Source of the DNA: Leptolyngbya sp. Heron Island J | GTDB taxonomy: Bacteria; Cyanobacteriota; Cyanobacteriia; Phormidesmidales; Phormidesmidaceae | Reading direction: 5' to 3' | DNA length: 52,360 bases | NCBI RefSeq assembly: GCF_000482245.1 | Contig: NZ_AWNH01000085.1 | Location: 1 to 52,360 of the forward strand | Shown: positions 32,364 to 41,690 of the stretch, one piece after another | Position numbering within the stretch: position 1 is the stretch's first letter | Layout: every line of letters begins with the position of its first letter | Translations under genes and position numbers: made by a program | Notes under the pieces: model-generated | What the model saw: the letters and a program-made list of their open reading frames with translations, nothing else | Databases searched by the model: none | What the model was told of the DNA's origin: nothing

Positions 32364-33734
32364 CTAGGCAGCCAGGGCAGGAAAACGTTTGACAGTGGGC
32401 CACAGCAGCTGACCGACGCTCGGGCGACCAATGGCCTGATAGTAAAAACCGGCCTGCTGCAGGCGCTGAGGATTGAGAAAGTTACGACCATCAATCAGGA
32501 TGGGATGGGTCATAGAGCGGGCTAAGTCGGTGTAGTCCAGGTCTTTAAATTCAGCCCAGTCGGTCACCAACACCAGGGCATCGCAGTCATAGGCCAATGT
32601 TGTTGGGGTATCCACCAGGGTAACTGGGGCTGAGACCTCGGTAATGATGGGGTCATAGGCCTTGACCTTAGCTCCCAATCGCTGCAGTTCGGCAATGATA
32701 TCGAGGGCCGGGGCATCCCGCAGGTCGTCGGTATTTGGCTTAAACGTTAACCCCAACAGACCAATGGTTTTACCCTTGAGAATTTTTAAGGTTTTTTGTA
32801 ACTGATACACCACCTGTAGCCGTTGGCGCTGATTGGTGGCAATGGTGGCCTCTAATAGCGCTGTTTCTACGCCGTAATCTTGGGCAATGTGCATCAGGGC
32901 TGAGACATCCTTTGGAAAACAGGAGCCGCCCCAACCAATCCCCGCTTGCAAAAATTTCTCGCCAATGCGGCTATCTAAACCAATGCCCTTGGCTACCTGG
33001 GTAACATCGGCTCCGATGCGATCGCAAATATTAGCAATTTCGTTAATAAAACTGATTTTAGTCGCCAAGAAAGCATTGGCCGCATATTTAATCATTTCGG
33101 CAGAGGCCAAATCAGTCACAACTACTGGCACCTGAGGCAGTGTGGAATCCATCGCAAACTGACGGTTAATAATGGGCGCATACAGCTGACGCATCCGCTC
33201 AATTGCCTTAGGTGAACGACCGCCTAAAACAATCCGATCTGGATTCAAGCTGTCATAAACAGCGGACCCCTCCCGTAAAAACTCCGGGTTGCTGACCACA
33301 TCAAACGACGTTTGCACCTGACGACAGGCCAGCTCATCCAAAATTAAACGGCGCACCCAGTCACCGGACCCCACTGGCACTGTAGATTTATTGACAATTA
33401 CCTTGTAGGGCTCGCCCATGTGCTGACCAATGCCACGGGCCACAGCTTCTACGTAGCGAGTATCACTTTCACCACTGGGCAGCGGCGGCGTACCCACAGC
33501 AATAAAGATGATCTCCCCATGGTCTACCCCTGCGGCTAAATCAGTAGTAAACGATAGCTGCTCTGACCCTAGAATATCCGCCAGACCTGGTTCATAAATT
33601 GGCGGCTGACCTGCCTGCAAGGCCGCAACTTTTTCAACATTGTTGTCCACACAGATCACATCATGACCAATGTGTGCCAAACAGGCTCCAGTAACAAGGC
33701 CAACATAGCCGGTGCCAATGACAGATACACGCAT
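32364..33734 (-). CDS. ugd: UDP-glucose 6-dehydrogenase
   Basis: From the ATG at 33734 (MRVSVIGTGYVGLVTGACLA) the product is 456 residues, normal for the family. An upstream start at 33758 adds eight residues and was not used. The N-terminal Rossmann motif is GTGYVG; the catalytic Cys is in GWGGSCFPKDVSAL (about residue 272), with the conserved Lys in the middle domain (KYAANAFLATKISF). It oxidises UDP-glucose twice to UDP-glucuronate using NAD+. It is the first gene of the minus-strand glycan cluster, and its product feeds the epimerase at 21763. Confidence 0.95.
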   Translation of the reverse strand: MRVSVIGTGYVGLVTGACLAHIGHDVICVDNNVEKVAALQAGQPPIYEPGLADILGSEQLSFTTDLAAGVDHGEIIFIAVGTPPLPSGESDTRYVEAVARGIGQHMGEPYKVIVNKSTVPVGSGDWVRRLILDELACRQVQTSFDVVSNPEFLREGSAVYDSLNPDRIVLGGRSPKAIERMRQLYAPIINRQFAMDSTLPQVPVVVTDLASAEMIKYAANAFLATKISFINEIANICDRIGADVTQVAKGIGLDSRIGEKFLQAGIGWGGSCFPKDVSALMHIAQDYGVETALLEATIATNQRQRLQVVYQLQKTLKILKGKTIGLLGLTFKPNTDDLRDAPALDIIAELQRLGAKVKAYDPIITEVSAPVTLVDTPTTLAYDCDALVLVTDWAEFKDLDYTDLARSMTHPILIDGRNFLNPQRLQQAGFYYQAIGRPSVGQLLWPTVKRFPALAA

Positions 33735-34266
33735 AACTTTATTCTCCAACAGTTCCATTTGGACCGATGAAACTACTGTCGCTAGTTTGCTTAAATCTTG
33801 AATGAAGCAATTATTAGAGCACTCTCATGAGAGTTAATTTAGATAATTGAGGTTAATCGCTGATTAAGTTGCTGTGAGTATATTTCAGCCGTCAACCCCA
33901 AATAACACAAACATGATAGGATATCGCTTATAAAAGCCATTATTTTTATGAAAGCCCTAAATTTACAGGGTTTTCAGGACTCTCTAAAATTAATTTAAGA
34001 ACTCATCTAAAGTTTTATTAGATACTGTTTTTAAGCATCGGAATGAGAAAAAGTCACGCATCTCTACCGTGTATAAAAAACATTTTATCTTCGTAGGTAG
34101 CCAGTTCTTGAAATGTCACATCTTTCATTGTCTGGTTAGTCAAGCAATCTTATTTTTTGAGCAGTTCCGAATAATTCTTGCAGACATCGTTTGTAAACAA
34201 AGGAAGTAAAGTTACAGATACCTTTCCTGAAAGTTGAGTTCAACATAATCTGTATGCATTTTTAGG
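33735..34266. other. Divergent intergenic region between ugd and a sensor kinase
   Basis: 532 bp with no ORF, AT-rich. It must hold the promoters of the glycan operon (minus strand) and of the kinase/regulator pair (plus strand). A perfect 14-bp palindrome lies at 33821-33834. No unambiguous -35/-10 pair was found. Confidence 0.5.
33821..33834. promoter_or_regulatory. 14-bp palindrome upstream of ugd
   Basis: ACTCTCATGAGAGT is a perfect palindrome 87 bp before the ugd start. It could be an operator for the glycan operon; the divergent OmpR-type regulator at 35718 is one candidate, though OmpR proteins usually prefer direct repeats. Confidence 0.35.
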
Positions 34267-35718
34267 ATGAAACCCTCTAGAACATTAGATTTTTTTAGAG
34301 AAGCACGAACTCGGATCTTTTTGATCTATGTGGCTTTTATGCTTATTGCTGTGGGTCTGGCTGTGCCTATTTTTCGCACGTTGCTATTCTCAGGGGTTGA
34401 TAAGCGTGTGAACGAGGATCTGCAAGAAGAAGTTGAAGAGTTTAAGGATGCCTATACCGAATGGCTAGCGTCCGAAAACCAATCAATGGCCTCCCTAAAG
34501 ACAACTATTGATGACTATATGTCCGGCACTTTGCCAGAGGATGACAACTTTCTGATTGCGATTGTAGAGGATAATGTTTATCGGTCTAACCCTGGCTTTC
34601 TACCGAACGCCATCAATGAAAACTCCGGATTATTTGAAACATGGACGCAGCTCAGTGAAAACACTCAAGATCAGGAGATTACTGGGGATGCTAGCATTGG
34701 CGATATACTCTACATAGTTGAGCCCTTAGTGATAGATGGTGAACTCCAGGGACAGTTTGTCATCGCCCATCTGTCAGCCGGGGAACGGCAAGAGGCCCTG
34801 GCCGGTGTGTATGTATTTATGGAAGTTGTCGGTGGGCTGCTGGTGTTGGCACTAGCCCTGGCGTGGCTGACCTCAGGACGGTTGTTAAAACCAGTTCAGG
34901 ATTTAGCCGTGACGGCCCGTGCTATTAACGAGACAGATTTAGATAGTCGCATTGCTGTTGTCGGCACTGGTGAACTGGCGGACCTGGCAACCACCTTTAA
35001 TGCCATGATGGATCGTCTGCAGGCAGCATTTAATAGCCAGCGTAATTTTATCAATGATGCTGGCCATGAGCTACGTACGCCAATTACCATCATGCAAGGG
35101 CATTTAGAGCTGATGGGAGATGATCCGGTAGAGCAAGCGGAGACCAGAGACTTGATCCTGGATGAACTAGACCGCATGGGGCGTTTGGTTAACGATTTGA
35201 TTTTGATTGTTAAGTCTGAGCATCCCAACTTTCTCCGCTTTGAGACTCTAGATGTTGCCCATCTCTGTACTGACCTGTTTACCAAGGCCCAGACCCTGGC
35301 AGATCGTGATTGGCAGTTAGCCATAGAGACTCGCACCAAGATTGTTGCCGATCCGCAACGGCTAACGGGGGCGCTGCTAAATTTGCTCAATAATGCAGCA
35401 CAACATACCCAGACGGGCGATCGGATTACCCTGGGCTGCCGAGGGAGAAATGGCTGTGTAGAGTTTTGGGTGGAGGATACGGGTGAAGGTATCCCGGAAG
35501 CGGAGCAGGTGCGGGTATTTGACCGCTTTGCACGGGTGCAACACACTCAGCGTAAATCCGATGGTTCGGGTTTGGGGCTAGCCATTGTGCGGGCGGTTGT
35601 TGAGGCCCATGGTGGTCGCGTTGGGCTATCTAGCCAGGTCAATGTCGGCTCGGTATTTACGTTGACCCTCCCGATAGAACAACCGTTGGTTCTAAGTGCC
35701 TATCAGGAGGTTCACTAA
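34267..35718 (+). CDS. Membrane sensor histidine kinase with HAMP domain
   Basis: A 483-residue kinase. Transmembrane segment 1 is at about 18-40, a periplasmic acidic sensor region at 45-175, and transmembrane 2 at about 180-203. HAMP follows (about 205-257), then HisKA with His267 (INDAGHELRTPITIMQ) and HATPase with N box LLNLLNNAAQHT, DTGEGIPEA and GSGLGLAIV. It transfers phosphate to the OmpR-type regulator that overlaps its stop by one base (TAATG). The stimulus is unknown; the pair is divergent from the glycan operon and may control it (inference). Confidence 0.94.
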   Translation: MKPSRTLDFFREARTRIFLIYVAFMLIAVGLAVPIFRTLLFSGVDKRVNEDLQEEVEEFKDAYTEWLASENQSMASLKTTIDDYMSGTLPEDDNFLIAIVEDNVYRSNPGFLPNAINENSGLFETWTQLSENTQDQEITGDASIGDILYIVEPLVIDGELQGQFVIAHLSAGERQEALAGVYVFMEVVGGLLVLALALAWLTSGRLLKPVQDLAVTARAINETDLDSRIAVVGTGELADLATTFNAMMDRLQAAFNSQRNFINDAGHELRTPITIMQGHLELMGDDPVEQAETRDLILDELDRMGRLVNDLILIVKSEHPNFLRFETLDVAHLCTDLFTKAQTLADRDWQLAIETRTKIVADPQRLTGALLNLLNNAAQHTQTGDRITLGCRGRNGCVEFWVEDTGEGIPEAEQVRVFDRFARVQHTQRKSDGSGLGLAIVRAVVEAHGGRVGLSSQVNVGSVFTLTLPIEQPLVLSAYQEVH

Positions 35719-36383
35719 TGAGACGCATCTTGATTGCTGAAGATGAAGCGCGGGTAGCGGCGTTTCTGGATAAAGGATTGCAGGCTAATGGGTTTAGCAC
35801 CGCGATCGCAACGACTGGTGAAGAGACCATTAGCTCCGCTTTAGACGGCGAGTTTGACCTGATTGTGCTCGACTTAGGGCTACCAAAAAAAGACGGCCTG
35901 TCGGTGCTAGAAGAGTTACGCGGTCAAGCCTGTCAGATTCCCATTATTATTTTGACCGCCCGTGACGATATTGCTGATAAGCTCACAGGCTTTGAGCTAG
36001 GAGCCGATGACTATGTCACCAAACCCTTCCGGTTTGAAGAACTGTTAGCCCGGATTCGCGTCAGGCTACGGCCGAGCAATGCCAGCCCGGAACCGGAATG
36101 GATGCTGCAGCATCACAATGTTGTGCTTAACCTGCGCACACGATTAGCACAGGTGGGAGAACAGGTGATTGAACTATCGGCCCGTGAGTTTACCCTAGCA
36201 GAAACCTTTATGAGCCATCCAGGACAGGTGCTCAGTCGTGAACAGCTGCTCGATCGTGTCTGGGGCTACGACTACGCCCCCGGTTCTAATGTGGTGGATG
36301 TCTATGTAGGCTATTTACGTAAAAAGTTGGGCAGTCACTTAATTGAAACCGTGCGAGGCATGGGATACCGGATGCCGGTTTAG
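35718..36383 (+). CDS. OmpR/PhoB-family response regulator
   Basis: A 221-residue protein. The receiver domain (1-118) has acidic Glu8-Asp9-Glu10, phospho-acceptor Asp52 (VLDLGLPKKDG), the Thr in ILTARDD and Lys in VTKPF. The winged-helix output domain (about 127-220) has LSAREFTLAETFMSHPGQVL and NVVDVYVGYLRKKLG. It is the partner of the kinase at 34267. The 3' end overlaps the convergent REC-GAF-kinase gene by 4 bp. Confidence 0.95.
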   Translation: MRRILIAEDEARVAAFLDKGLQANGFSTAIATTGEETISSALDGEFDLIVLDLGLPKKDGLSVLEELRGQACQIPIIILTARDDIADKLTGFELGADDYVTKPFRFEELLARIRVRLRPSNASPEPEWMLQHHNVVLNLRTRLAQVGEQVIELSAREFTLAETFMSHPGQVLSREQLLDRVWGYDYAPGSNVVDVYVGYLRKKLGSHLIETVRGMGYRMPV

Positions 36384-37957
36384 CCCTGGTCTGTGGGATA
36401 CATCTGTTGCAAAGATTGCGGCTGTTTAGGCAGTTGAAAAAACACCTTGGTACCACAGCCTTCCTGGCTTTCTAAGCCTAGAGTGCCCTCGTGTAAATCA
36501 ATGCAGGCTTTGGTAATCGACAGCCCCAGACCAATTCCTTGAATATGACTCGCATTGCTAGCGCGACTAAAAGACTGAAATAAATGGGGTTGATCATCAT
36601 CGGGAATACCGATGCCAAAATCTTTGATGGAAACGGTGATTGTGCTGTTGTCTCCCAACAAATGTACTTCAATGCGGTCTCCATCGGGAGAGAATTTAAA
36701 AGCATTGGAGAGAAGATTGTCGATAGCAAGACGCAGCATCCCCTGATCTCCCCAAAAGCCACCTGTTTTACCAGTCACCTGCAAGACTAGCTCGTGCTTG
36801 GTTGCCGCTTCTCGATGCTCTTCAACCAGATCGGCAACAAACTGTAGAATATTGATCGGAGCAGGCTCAAACCGGGCCTGATCTAACTCGCATTGGTGCA
36901 TAACTAGCATGTTGTCAACCAGCCGGGTCATATGTCTGGCTTTCTCTTGAATCATAGTGAGAAAACGACTCTGCTGGGACGGTTCTAGACGCTGACCGTG
37001 GCGATCTAGGGTAGACGATGCGCCCAGGATAACCGATAGGGGAGACCGATATTCATGGGAAACTGTTGCCAGAATTTGGGATTTAAACTGGTTGAGTTCC
37101 TGAGCTTTTTCTAAGGCAGCCTGGGTTTGGGAGAGGAGTTCGGCTTGTTGGATTGCGATCGCCAACTGCACCGCCAGCTCATGGAGCAAATTATGCTCCT
37201 CCGGCGGCCACATCGTCACCTTAGAACATTGATAAGCCACCAGATATCCCCAGGTATGACTCTGGGATAATGGTGGTGCATTAATCAAAATAGGCGCGCT
37301 CAGCTCACGATAGCTAGGGTTCGCCCCGTCTAGTCCAGGATGTAGATCATCTGTTGGACACCAGCGGTTACCTAACTCAGCCTTGATTTTAGGAGTTTCC
37401 TGACCATTACATTGATACACCGCCACATGATCACACTCCAACAGCTGCTGCACTTCAGCCACAGCCGTATCCAAAATCTGATCGAGATCTAGAGACTGTC
37501 GAATTCTCAATGCCGTCGTAGCAATCAACCGTTGTTGCTCACGGGTTTTATGGAGGGCAACATGGAGATGAGATTGCTGAATAACACTTCTAACCGTACG
37601 CTGCAAAATTTCCGGCTGCAGATGTTGTTTGCCCAGATAGTCTTGCACACCATGCTTCATGGCCTGTACCGCCAGTTCTTCGTTCCCCTGGCCCGTCAGC
37701 ATAATAATAGGAGATTGCAGCTTGTGCTGACGTTGCTTTAACTGCCCCAGAAACTCTAGCCCCGTCATATCGGGCATATAGAAGTCCAGCAGAACAACAT
37801 CAAACTGCTGATTTAAGAAAAGATCCAGCGCAACTTCAGCCAGGGAAGCCTCACAGAATTCATAGGTATTATGAGGATCGCTAGAAAGGTATTCGCGGTA
37901 AACCTCTCGATCCTCGGCACAATCATCAACGATGAGTAATGTGTGGGCTGAAGACAT
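36380..37957 (-). CDS. Receiver-GAF-histidine kinase hybrid
   Basis: The start at 37957 (MSSAHTLLIVDDCAEDREVY) gives 525 residues; the frame extends upstream to 38035 but that part is not domain-like. The receiver domain comes first (Asp58 in VVLLDFYMPDMTG), then a GAF domain (about 140-285, with ECDHVAVYQCNG), then HisKA with the motif ATVSHEYRSPLSVI and HATPase with LAIDNLLSNAFKFS and GIGLGLSITKA. The N-terminal receiver before the sensor and kinase suggests it takes phosphate from another kinase, perhaps the neighbouring phytochrome, and passes on a combined signal (inference). Confidence 0.9.
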   Translation of the reverse strand: MSSAHTLLIVDDCAEDREVYREYLSSDPHNTYEFCEASLAEVALDLFLNQQFDVVLLDFYMPDMTGLEFLGQLKQRQHKLQSPIIMLTGQGNEELAVQAMKHGVQDYLGKQHLQPEILQRTVRSVIQQSHLHVALHKTREQQRLIATTALRIRQSLDLDQILDTAVAEVQQLLECDHVAVYQCNGQETPKIKAELGNRWCPTDDLHPGLDGANPSYRELSAPILINAPPLSQSHTWGYLVAYQCSKVTMWPPEEHNLLHELAVQLAIAIQQAELLSQTQAALEKAQELNQFKSQILATVSHEYRSPLSVILGASSTLDRHGQRLEPSQQSRFLTMIQEKARHMTRLVDNMLVMHQCELDQARFEPAPINILQFVADLVEEHREAATKHELVLQVTGKTGGFWGDQGMLRLAIDNLLSNAFKFSPDGDRIEVHLLGDNSTITVSIKDFGIGIPDDDQPHLFQSFSRASNASHIQGIGLGLSITKACIDLHEGTLGLESQEGCGTKVFFQLPKQPQSLQQMYPTDQG

Positions 37958-38101
37958 GGATGACAACTGAGCATCTGATACCTTAGCATGACACCATTTT
38001 TTAATTGTTAATAAAATATAAAATTTAGAATACAAAACTTAACATATGCTCTCCAAGAGACTGATGGCCGCAGCCTCATGTCTCCTAAGCACGGGCTGCC
38101 C

Positions 38102-38566
38102 CTACTCAATGCCAGTCAATTCCACCCATTCAGGAGGAGTATTGGTATTGAGCCAGTAGTCAACAAACGCCTGCACTGCTTTCTCAAACTGTTCTGTTCT
38201 AACCGGTTTGATCAGATATCCGTTAGCCCCTTTTCGATAGCAAAACTTGATATCTCTAGGGTCAGAATTGGTTGTAAAAATAACGATGGGAATTTCACGG
38301 AACTGTTCATCTTGCTTCAACCGTTCCAAAACTTCTCTACCATCAGTTCCAGGCAAATTTAAATCCAACAAAATCATCGAAGGCCAGGTAGCCGTCTCGG
38401 CACTTTTATACTGACCACGATACAAAAAATCTAGAGCCTTATCCCCGGTTGTAAACCGATAGATCGGATTAGCAACGGCCATGTCCTCCATGAAGAGCTG
38501 GAGAACTTCAAAATCTTCATCGCTATCTTCAACGACTATTAAAGGGGTTTTGTTAGGCTCGCGCAT
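38102..38566 (-). CDS. Rcp1-like CheY-type response regulator
   Basis: A 154-residue single receiver domain with phospho-acceptor Asp68 (MILLDLNLPGTDGREVL), FTTNSDPRD and the Lys in YLIKPVR. The LPGTDGREVL pattern and length match Rcp1, the regulator of cyanobacterial phytochrome Cph1. It starts 36 bp after the phytochrome gene, so the two form an operon. With no output domain, it must act by binding other proteins. Confidence 0.94.
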   Translation of the reverse strand: MREPNKTPLIVVEDSDEDFEVLQLFMEDMAVANPIYRFTTGDKALDFLYRGQYKSAETATWPSMILLDLNLPGTDGREVLERLKQDEQFREIPIVIFTTNSDPRDIKFCYRKGANGYLIKPVRTEQFEKAVQAFVDYWLNTNTPPEWVELTGIE

Positions 38567-38602
38567 AAATTTAAGGAAAAATTAATTTTTCGTCAGAATT
38601 TA

Positions 38603-40894
38603 TTATTTTTCTTCACAGCTTAGCACGAAGTAAAATGCTGTTCCTTCACCAGCGTTAGACTCTACCCAGATTTGTCCACCGTGACGCTCAATAATTTTTT
38701 TGGCAATCGTCAACCCTACACCGGTACCCCCTCCGTAGCTGTCACGTTCGTGCAACCGTTTGAAGAGACGAAATATGTTTTGAAAATGGCGCTCATGGAT
38801 GCCGATGCCATCATCTTTGACATAGATGACACAGGCATCGGCAGCGATCTCCTGGCTCAGAATGTGTGGATCAGCCGGGTCTAAATACCCCACTTCAATC
38901 GTTGGCTCAGACTTATGGGTATACTTGAGAGCATTGCTCAGCAGGTTACTCAATACTTCCGTAATCAGCACAGGATCAGCCGTGACCGTAGGGAGCTGCC
39001 GGGGCACCTGAATTTGGAGCGGGGGCATTGCTCCCTCACGCCCCGTCTGCAACATCTCCATCACCCTGGATAACGTGACATTCAAGTCTGTTGATTGGAA
39101 CTGTAGCTCTGCTTGACCTAAACGAGAAAACTTGAGCAGAGCATCAATTAATCGATCCATTCTTTCCGCCAGTTTGACCAGGGTTTTTAACCGTTTAACC
39201 CCAGATTCATCTAGAGTCTGACCATAGCGTCTCAACATTAAATTGGAAAAATTGGTGATACCCCTTAGAGGCTCTTTGAGATCGTGGGAGGCGGCATAGG
39301 CAAATGAGTCAAGTTCAAGATTCCTATGCTCTAGTTCAAGATTAATTTGAGCTAGTTCATCGGCTTTATTCAGCACAATACCCACAATGGCGTTTTTCAG
39401 AGCCAGAGCATTGGCCAACTCCGCCGGATGCCAGGGCAACGCAGTGGCCTGCACAATCTCTTTCCATTGTTCAAAAGACGCGCGGGGACAAAGCACGATG
39501 CTGCCATCATCAGCAACATCAACAGAGTCATGGGGATTGCCAGCCCAGTTAACCGTTTGTAGGACCTCCGGACGAAACCAAAGAATCAAATAACGCCGCA
39601 GCTGCGAGATTTTTAACACAATCAGCCCACTGGCAACGGCTTGAAAATGGCCCCCGTCCGGGTAGACATTGGATAAACAGTTGGTATGAAGAATCTCCGT
39701 AGGCTGTTCAGCCATGGACCAATCAATTAAAGCCCGTACATCTGCCAACGCAGGAGTATTCCCAATCAGCGTAATATCCTCATCGAGACAGATGGCAGCC
39801 CCTTGGGCACTGACCACCTCTAAAAGCCGTGGCACTGGATGAATTAAGGCTTGCTTAAAGTCTTTGGCCCTGGCAATGGAATCCACAAAATCTGTCTGAA
39901 TCGCCTGTAGGCTATTGAGATAAGCCAGTTCATTACGATTGACTTTACTCATTAACTCAGCCGCCACCAGCTGCCCTAGCACCTCACAGGCAGAACGGAC
40001 AACATAGGGTAAAAACTTTGCCGTACGATGATGACAGGCGATCAAGCCCCAAAGCTGATTGTTTCTAACCAGGGCAACAACCAGCAAAGCCGTCACGCCC
40101 ATATTCTGGTGGTATTCGATGCAGCACGGATCGACTCCCCTCAGTACGGCTTGACTTAAATCAAGAGGAGCCTCAGCTGGCACGGCACTGACTAGTTCAA
40201 TTTGGGAAGCAGTCAAATCGGGAATAAAGCGGACAATAGTCTGCTGATAAAGCTGTCGCACTAAAGCAGGGATATCCGTTGCCGGATAGTGTAGTCCCAG
40301 GTAGGAGACTTCCTCAGCCGGTTTAACTTCAGCAATTACCTCACCAGCATTATTGTCATCAAACTGGTAAACCATGACGCGGTCATAGCCAGTTAGTGAC
40401 TGTATTTCCGTGGCGGCGGCGTGCAGAAATTCGGTAATATCCTCTAGTTTTCGCAGACGAGCCATGGCCCGTTGAACCTGATTTTGTAAAGGCGTCAGTT
40501 CAACCACTGTCTGTAAGCTGGCAGGCTCAAGCTCTACAATAATGGCTTCATTTACCCGATGAATCAGGCCATCAAAGTGCTGGGTGACTCCAGCGACGGA
40601 AATTGCAATGGAGCTATAGCTGGGGTGTGGGGTACAGGTCTCCAGGCAATTCTGCAGTTGTGCCATCGACGTTGTGGGCTCAATCAGATCGAGCAATGGC
40701 TGCCCTAGCAATGTTTGAGGGCTAACCTTTAGGTGACAGGCTGCATTTTCACTAATTTGCGTGATGGTAAAAGTAGTCTGTTCCAGGACCATCAACACAC
40801 CATGGGGCTGAGTCAAGTCAATCAGATGGACAGGAAAGGATTCATGATCCTGCAGAAGTCTACCTGGACTATGGAGGGAATCAGACGGTCGCAT
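38603..40894 (-). CDS. Phytochrome-type sensor histidine kinase (PAS-GAF-PHY-HK)
   Basis: A 763-residue Cph1-type phytochrome. The PAS part holds the conserved LTQPHG. The GAF domain has YPATDIPALVRQLY (Asp207-Ile-Pro) and the chromophore region DPCCIEYHQNMGV, and LIACHHRTAK follows. Cys257 lines up with the Cys that binds phycocyanobilin in Cph1, but the invariant His after it is Cys258 here. No N-terminal bilin Cys of the bacteriophytochrome kind is seen. PHY then HisKA (AYAASHDLKEPLRGITNFSN) and HATPase (VLSNLLSNALKYT, GTGVGLTIAKK) complete it. It should be a soluble red/far-red sensor signalling to the Rcp1-like regulator downstream; the Cys258 change could alter chromophore protonation or spectrum. 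Confidence 0.93.
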   Translation of the reverse strand: MRPSDSLHSPGRLLQDHESFPVHLIDLTQPHGVLMVLEQTTFTITQISENAACHLKVSPQTLLGQPLLDLIEPTTSMAQLQNCLETCTPHPSYSSIAISVAGVTQHFDGLIHRVNEAIIVELEPASLQTVVELTPLQNQVQRAMARLRKLEDITEFLHAAATEIQSLTGYDRVMVYQFDDNNAGEVIAEVKPAEEVSYLGLHYPATDIPALVRQLYQQTIVRFIPDLTASQIELVSAVPAEAPLDLSQAVLRGVDPCCIEYHQNMGVTALLVVALVRNNQLWGLIACHHRTAKFLPYVVRSACEVLGQLVAAELMSKVNRNELAYLNSLQAIQTDFVDSIARAKDFKQALIHPVPRLLEVVSAQGAAICLDEDITLIGNTPALADVRALIDWSMAEQPTEILHTNCLSNVYPDGGHFQAVASGLIVLKISQLRRYLILWFRPEVLQTVNWAGNPHDSVDVADDGSIVLCPRASFEQWKEIVQATALPWHPAELANALALKNAIVGIVLNKADELAQINLELEHRNLELDSFAYAASHDLKEPLRGITNFSNLMLRRYGQTLDESGVKRLKTLVKLAERMDRLIDALLKFSRLGQAELQFQSTDLNVTLSRVMEMLQTGREGAMPPLQIQVPRQLPTVTADPVLITEVLSNLLSNALKYTHKSEPTIEVGYLDPADPHILSQEIAADACVIYVKDDGIGIHERHFQNIFRLFKRLHERDSYGGGTGVGLTIAKKIIERHGGQIWVESNAGEGTAFYFVLSCEEK

Positions 40895-41189
40895 TCTGGC
40901 GGGTGTGGGTGTGGGCAGCTATAGGAAACAACTTAATATATTTTCCTCCTGCTGCAAGTATTACGGAAGATTAAGAGAACCTGAAATTTGCTTAACATGG
41001 CTAAAAACCTCAGATATAAATATGTACAAATCTTCGGCTAGTGTATTTGGTCCTAAGCGTTAGTCAGAGTATTTGATAGCTATCGCCATTGATTGTGCGG
41101 ATAGATAGCCATTTCCTTAATGATTCGGTTGGCTTGTTTTGCCTATGGGTGGGACACAGCCTTGTTTGTTGAAAGTAGGAATCCTATTG
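40895..41189. other. Region upstream of the phytochrome gene
   Basis: 295 bp without a supported gene. It should contain the minus-strand promoter of the phytochrome operon; no clear boxes or repeats were found. Confidence 0.4.
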
Positions 41190-41330
41190 ATGGTTTTGAA
41201 TAGAAAGGCAATGGTTTCCCAGCACCGCTGGGCCGCTTTTATGTTTTTGGCTGGCCTGGTCTTGATGCCGATGGGACTATATTGCTTTATTGTGTGGAAA
41301 CTCTATAGCTTGCCCGCAGTCGGTATTTGA
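41190..41330 (+). CDS. Small membrane protein (hypothetical)
   Basis: A 46-residue ORF from an ATG at 41190 with AGGA nine bases upstream. It has a basic N-terminus (MVLNRKAMVSQHR) and one hydrophobic helix from about 15 to 35 (AAFMFLAGLVLMPMGLYCFI). An upstream ATG at 41139 adds 17 residues and lacks a ribosome site. No family recognised. It could be a real single-span peptide or chance. Confidence 0.4.
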   Translation: MVLNRKAMVSQHRWAAFMFLAGLVLMPMGLYCFIVWKLYSLPAVGI

Positions 41331-41349
41331 CAATCTCGCTATGGGAGCC

Positions 41350-41571
41350 CTAGAGATGTTGGGAGTTAGCTACATCGCGAATTAAATGACTGCGGCTAGC
41401 AATATAGGCCTTAATCTCGCCCATGTCTTCATGACTTAGATAAATGCTGTCTTTAATCTTTTTCTGCAGCCACAGACAGAGAGCCTCATCACTCAATTCT
41501 TGCAGTACATGGCTATGGGTTTCTACCACACTCCAGAGTAGATGTAGATGCTTGCTATCAAATGAAATCAT
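41350..41571 (-). CDS. Small conserved-type hypothetical protein
   Basis: A 73-residue acidic, helical protein (MISFDSKHLHLLWSVVETHS start). Layout and composition look coding and the size matches small cyanobacterial proteins of unknown function. It is followed 20 bp later by the convergent small membrane ORF. No function proposed. Confidence 0.55.
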   Translation of the reverse strand: MISFDSKHLHLLWSVVETHSHVLQELSDEALCLWLQKKIKDSIYLSHEDMGEIKAYIASRSHLIRDVANSQHL

Positions 41572-41690
41572 TTTTGTTAAGCATTGACTGTTAGAAGAAA
41601 CAGCAATTAGAGGGTTGCATACAAAGACAAGCTCTAATTGCTGATTAGGAGACCCAAAACTGGAGACTCAAAACTATTGATAGCTACACT

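Noticed and set aside
34896-35546. 216-codon minus-strand ORF inside the sensor kinase gene
   Set aside because: Long but wholly antisense to the HAMP/HisKA/HATPase frame and rich in Ser and Arg, as expected for a mirror frame; no domain.
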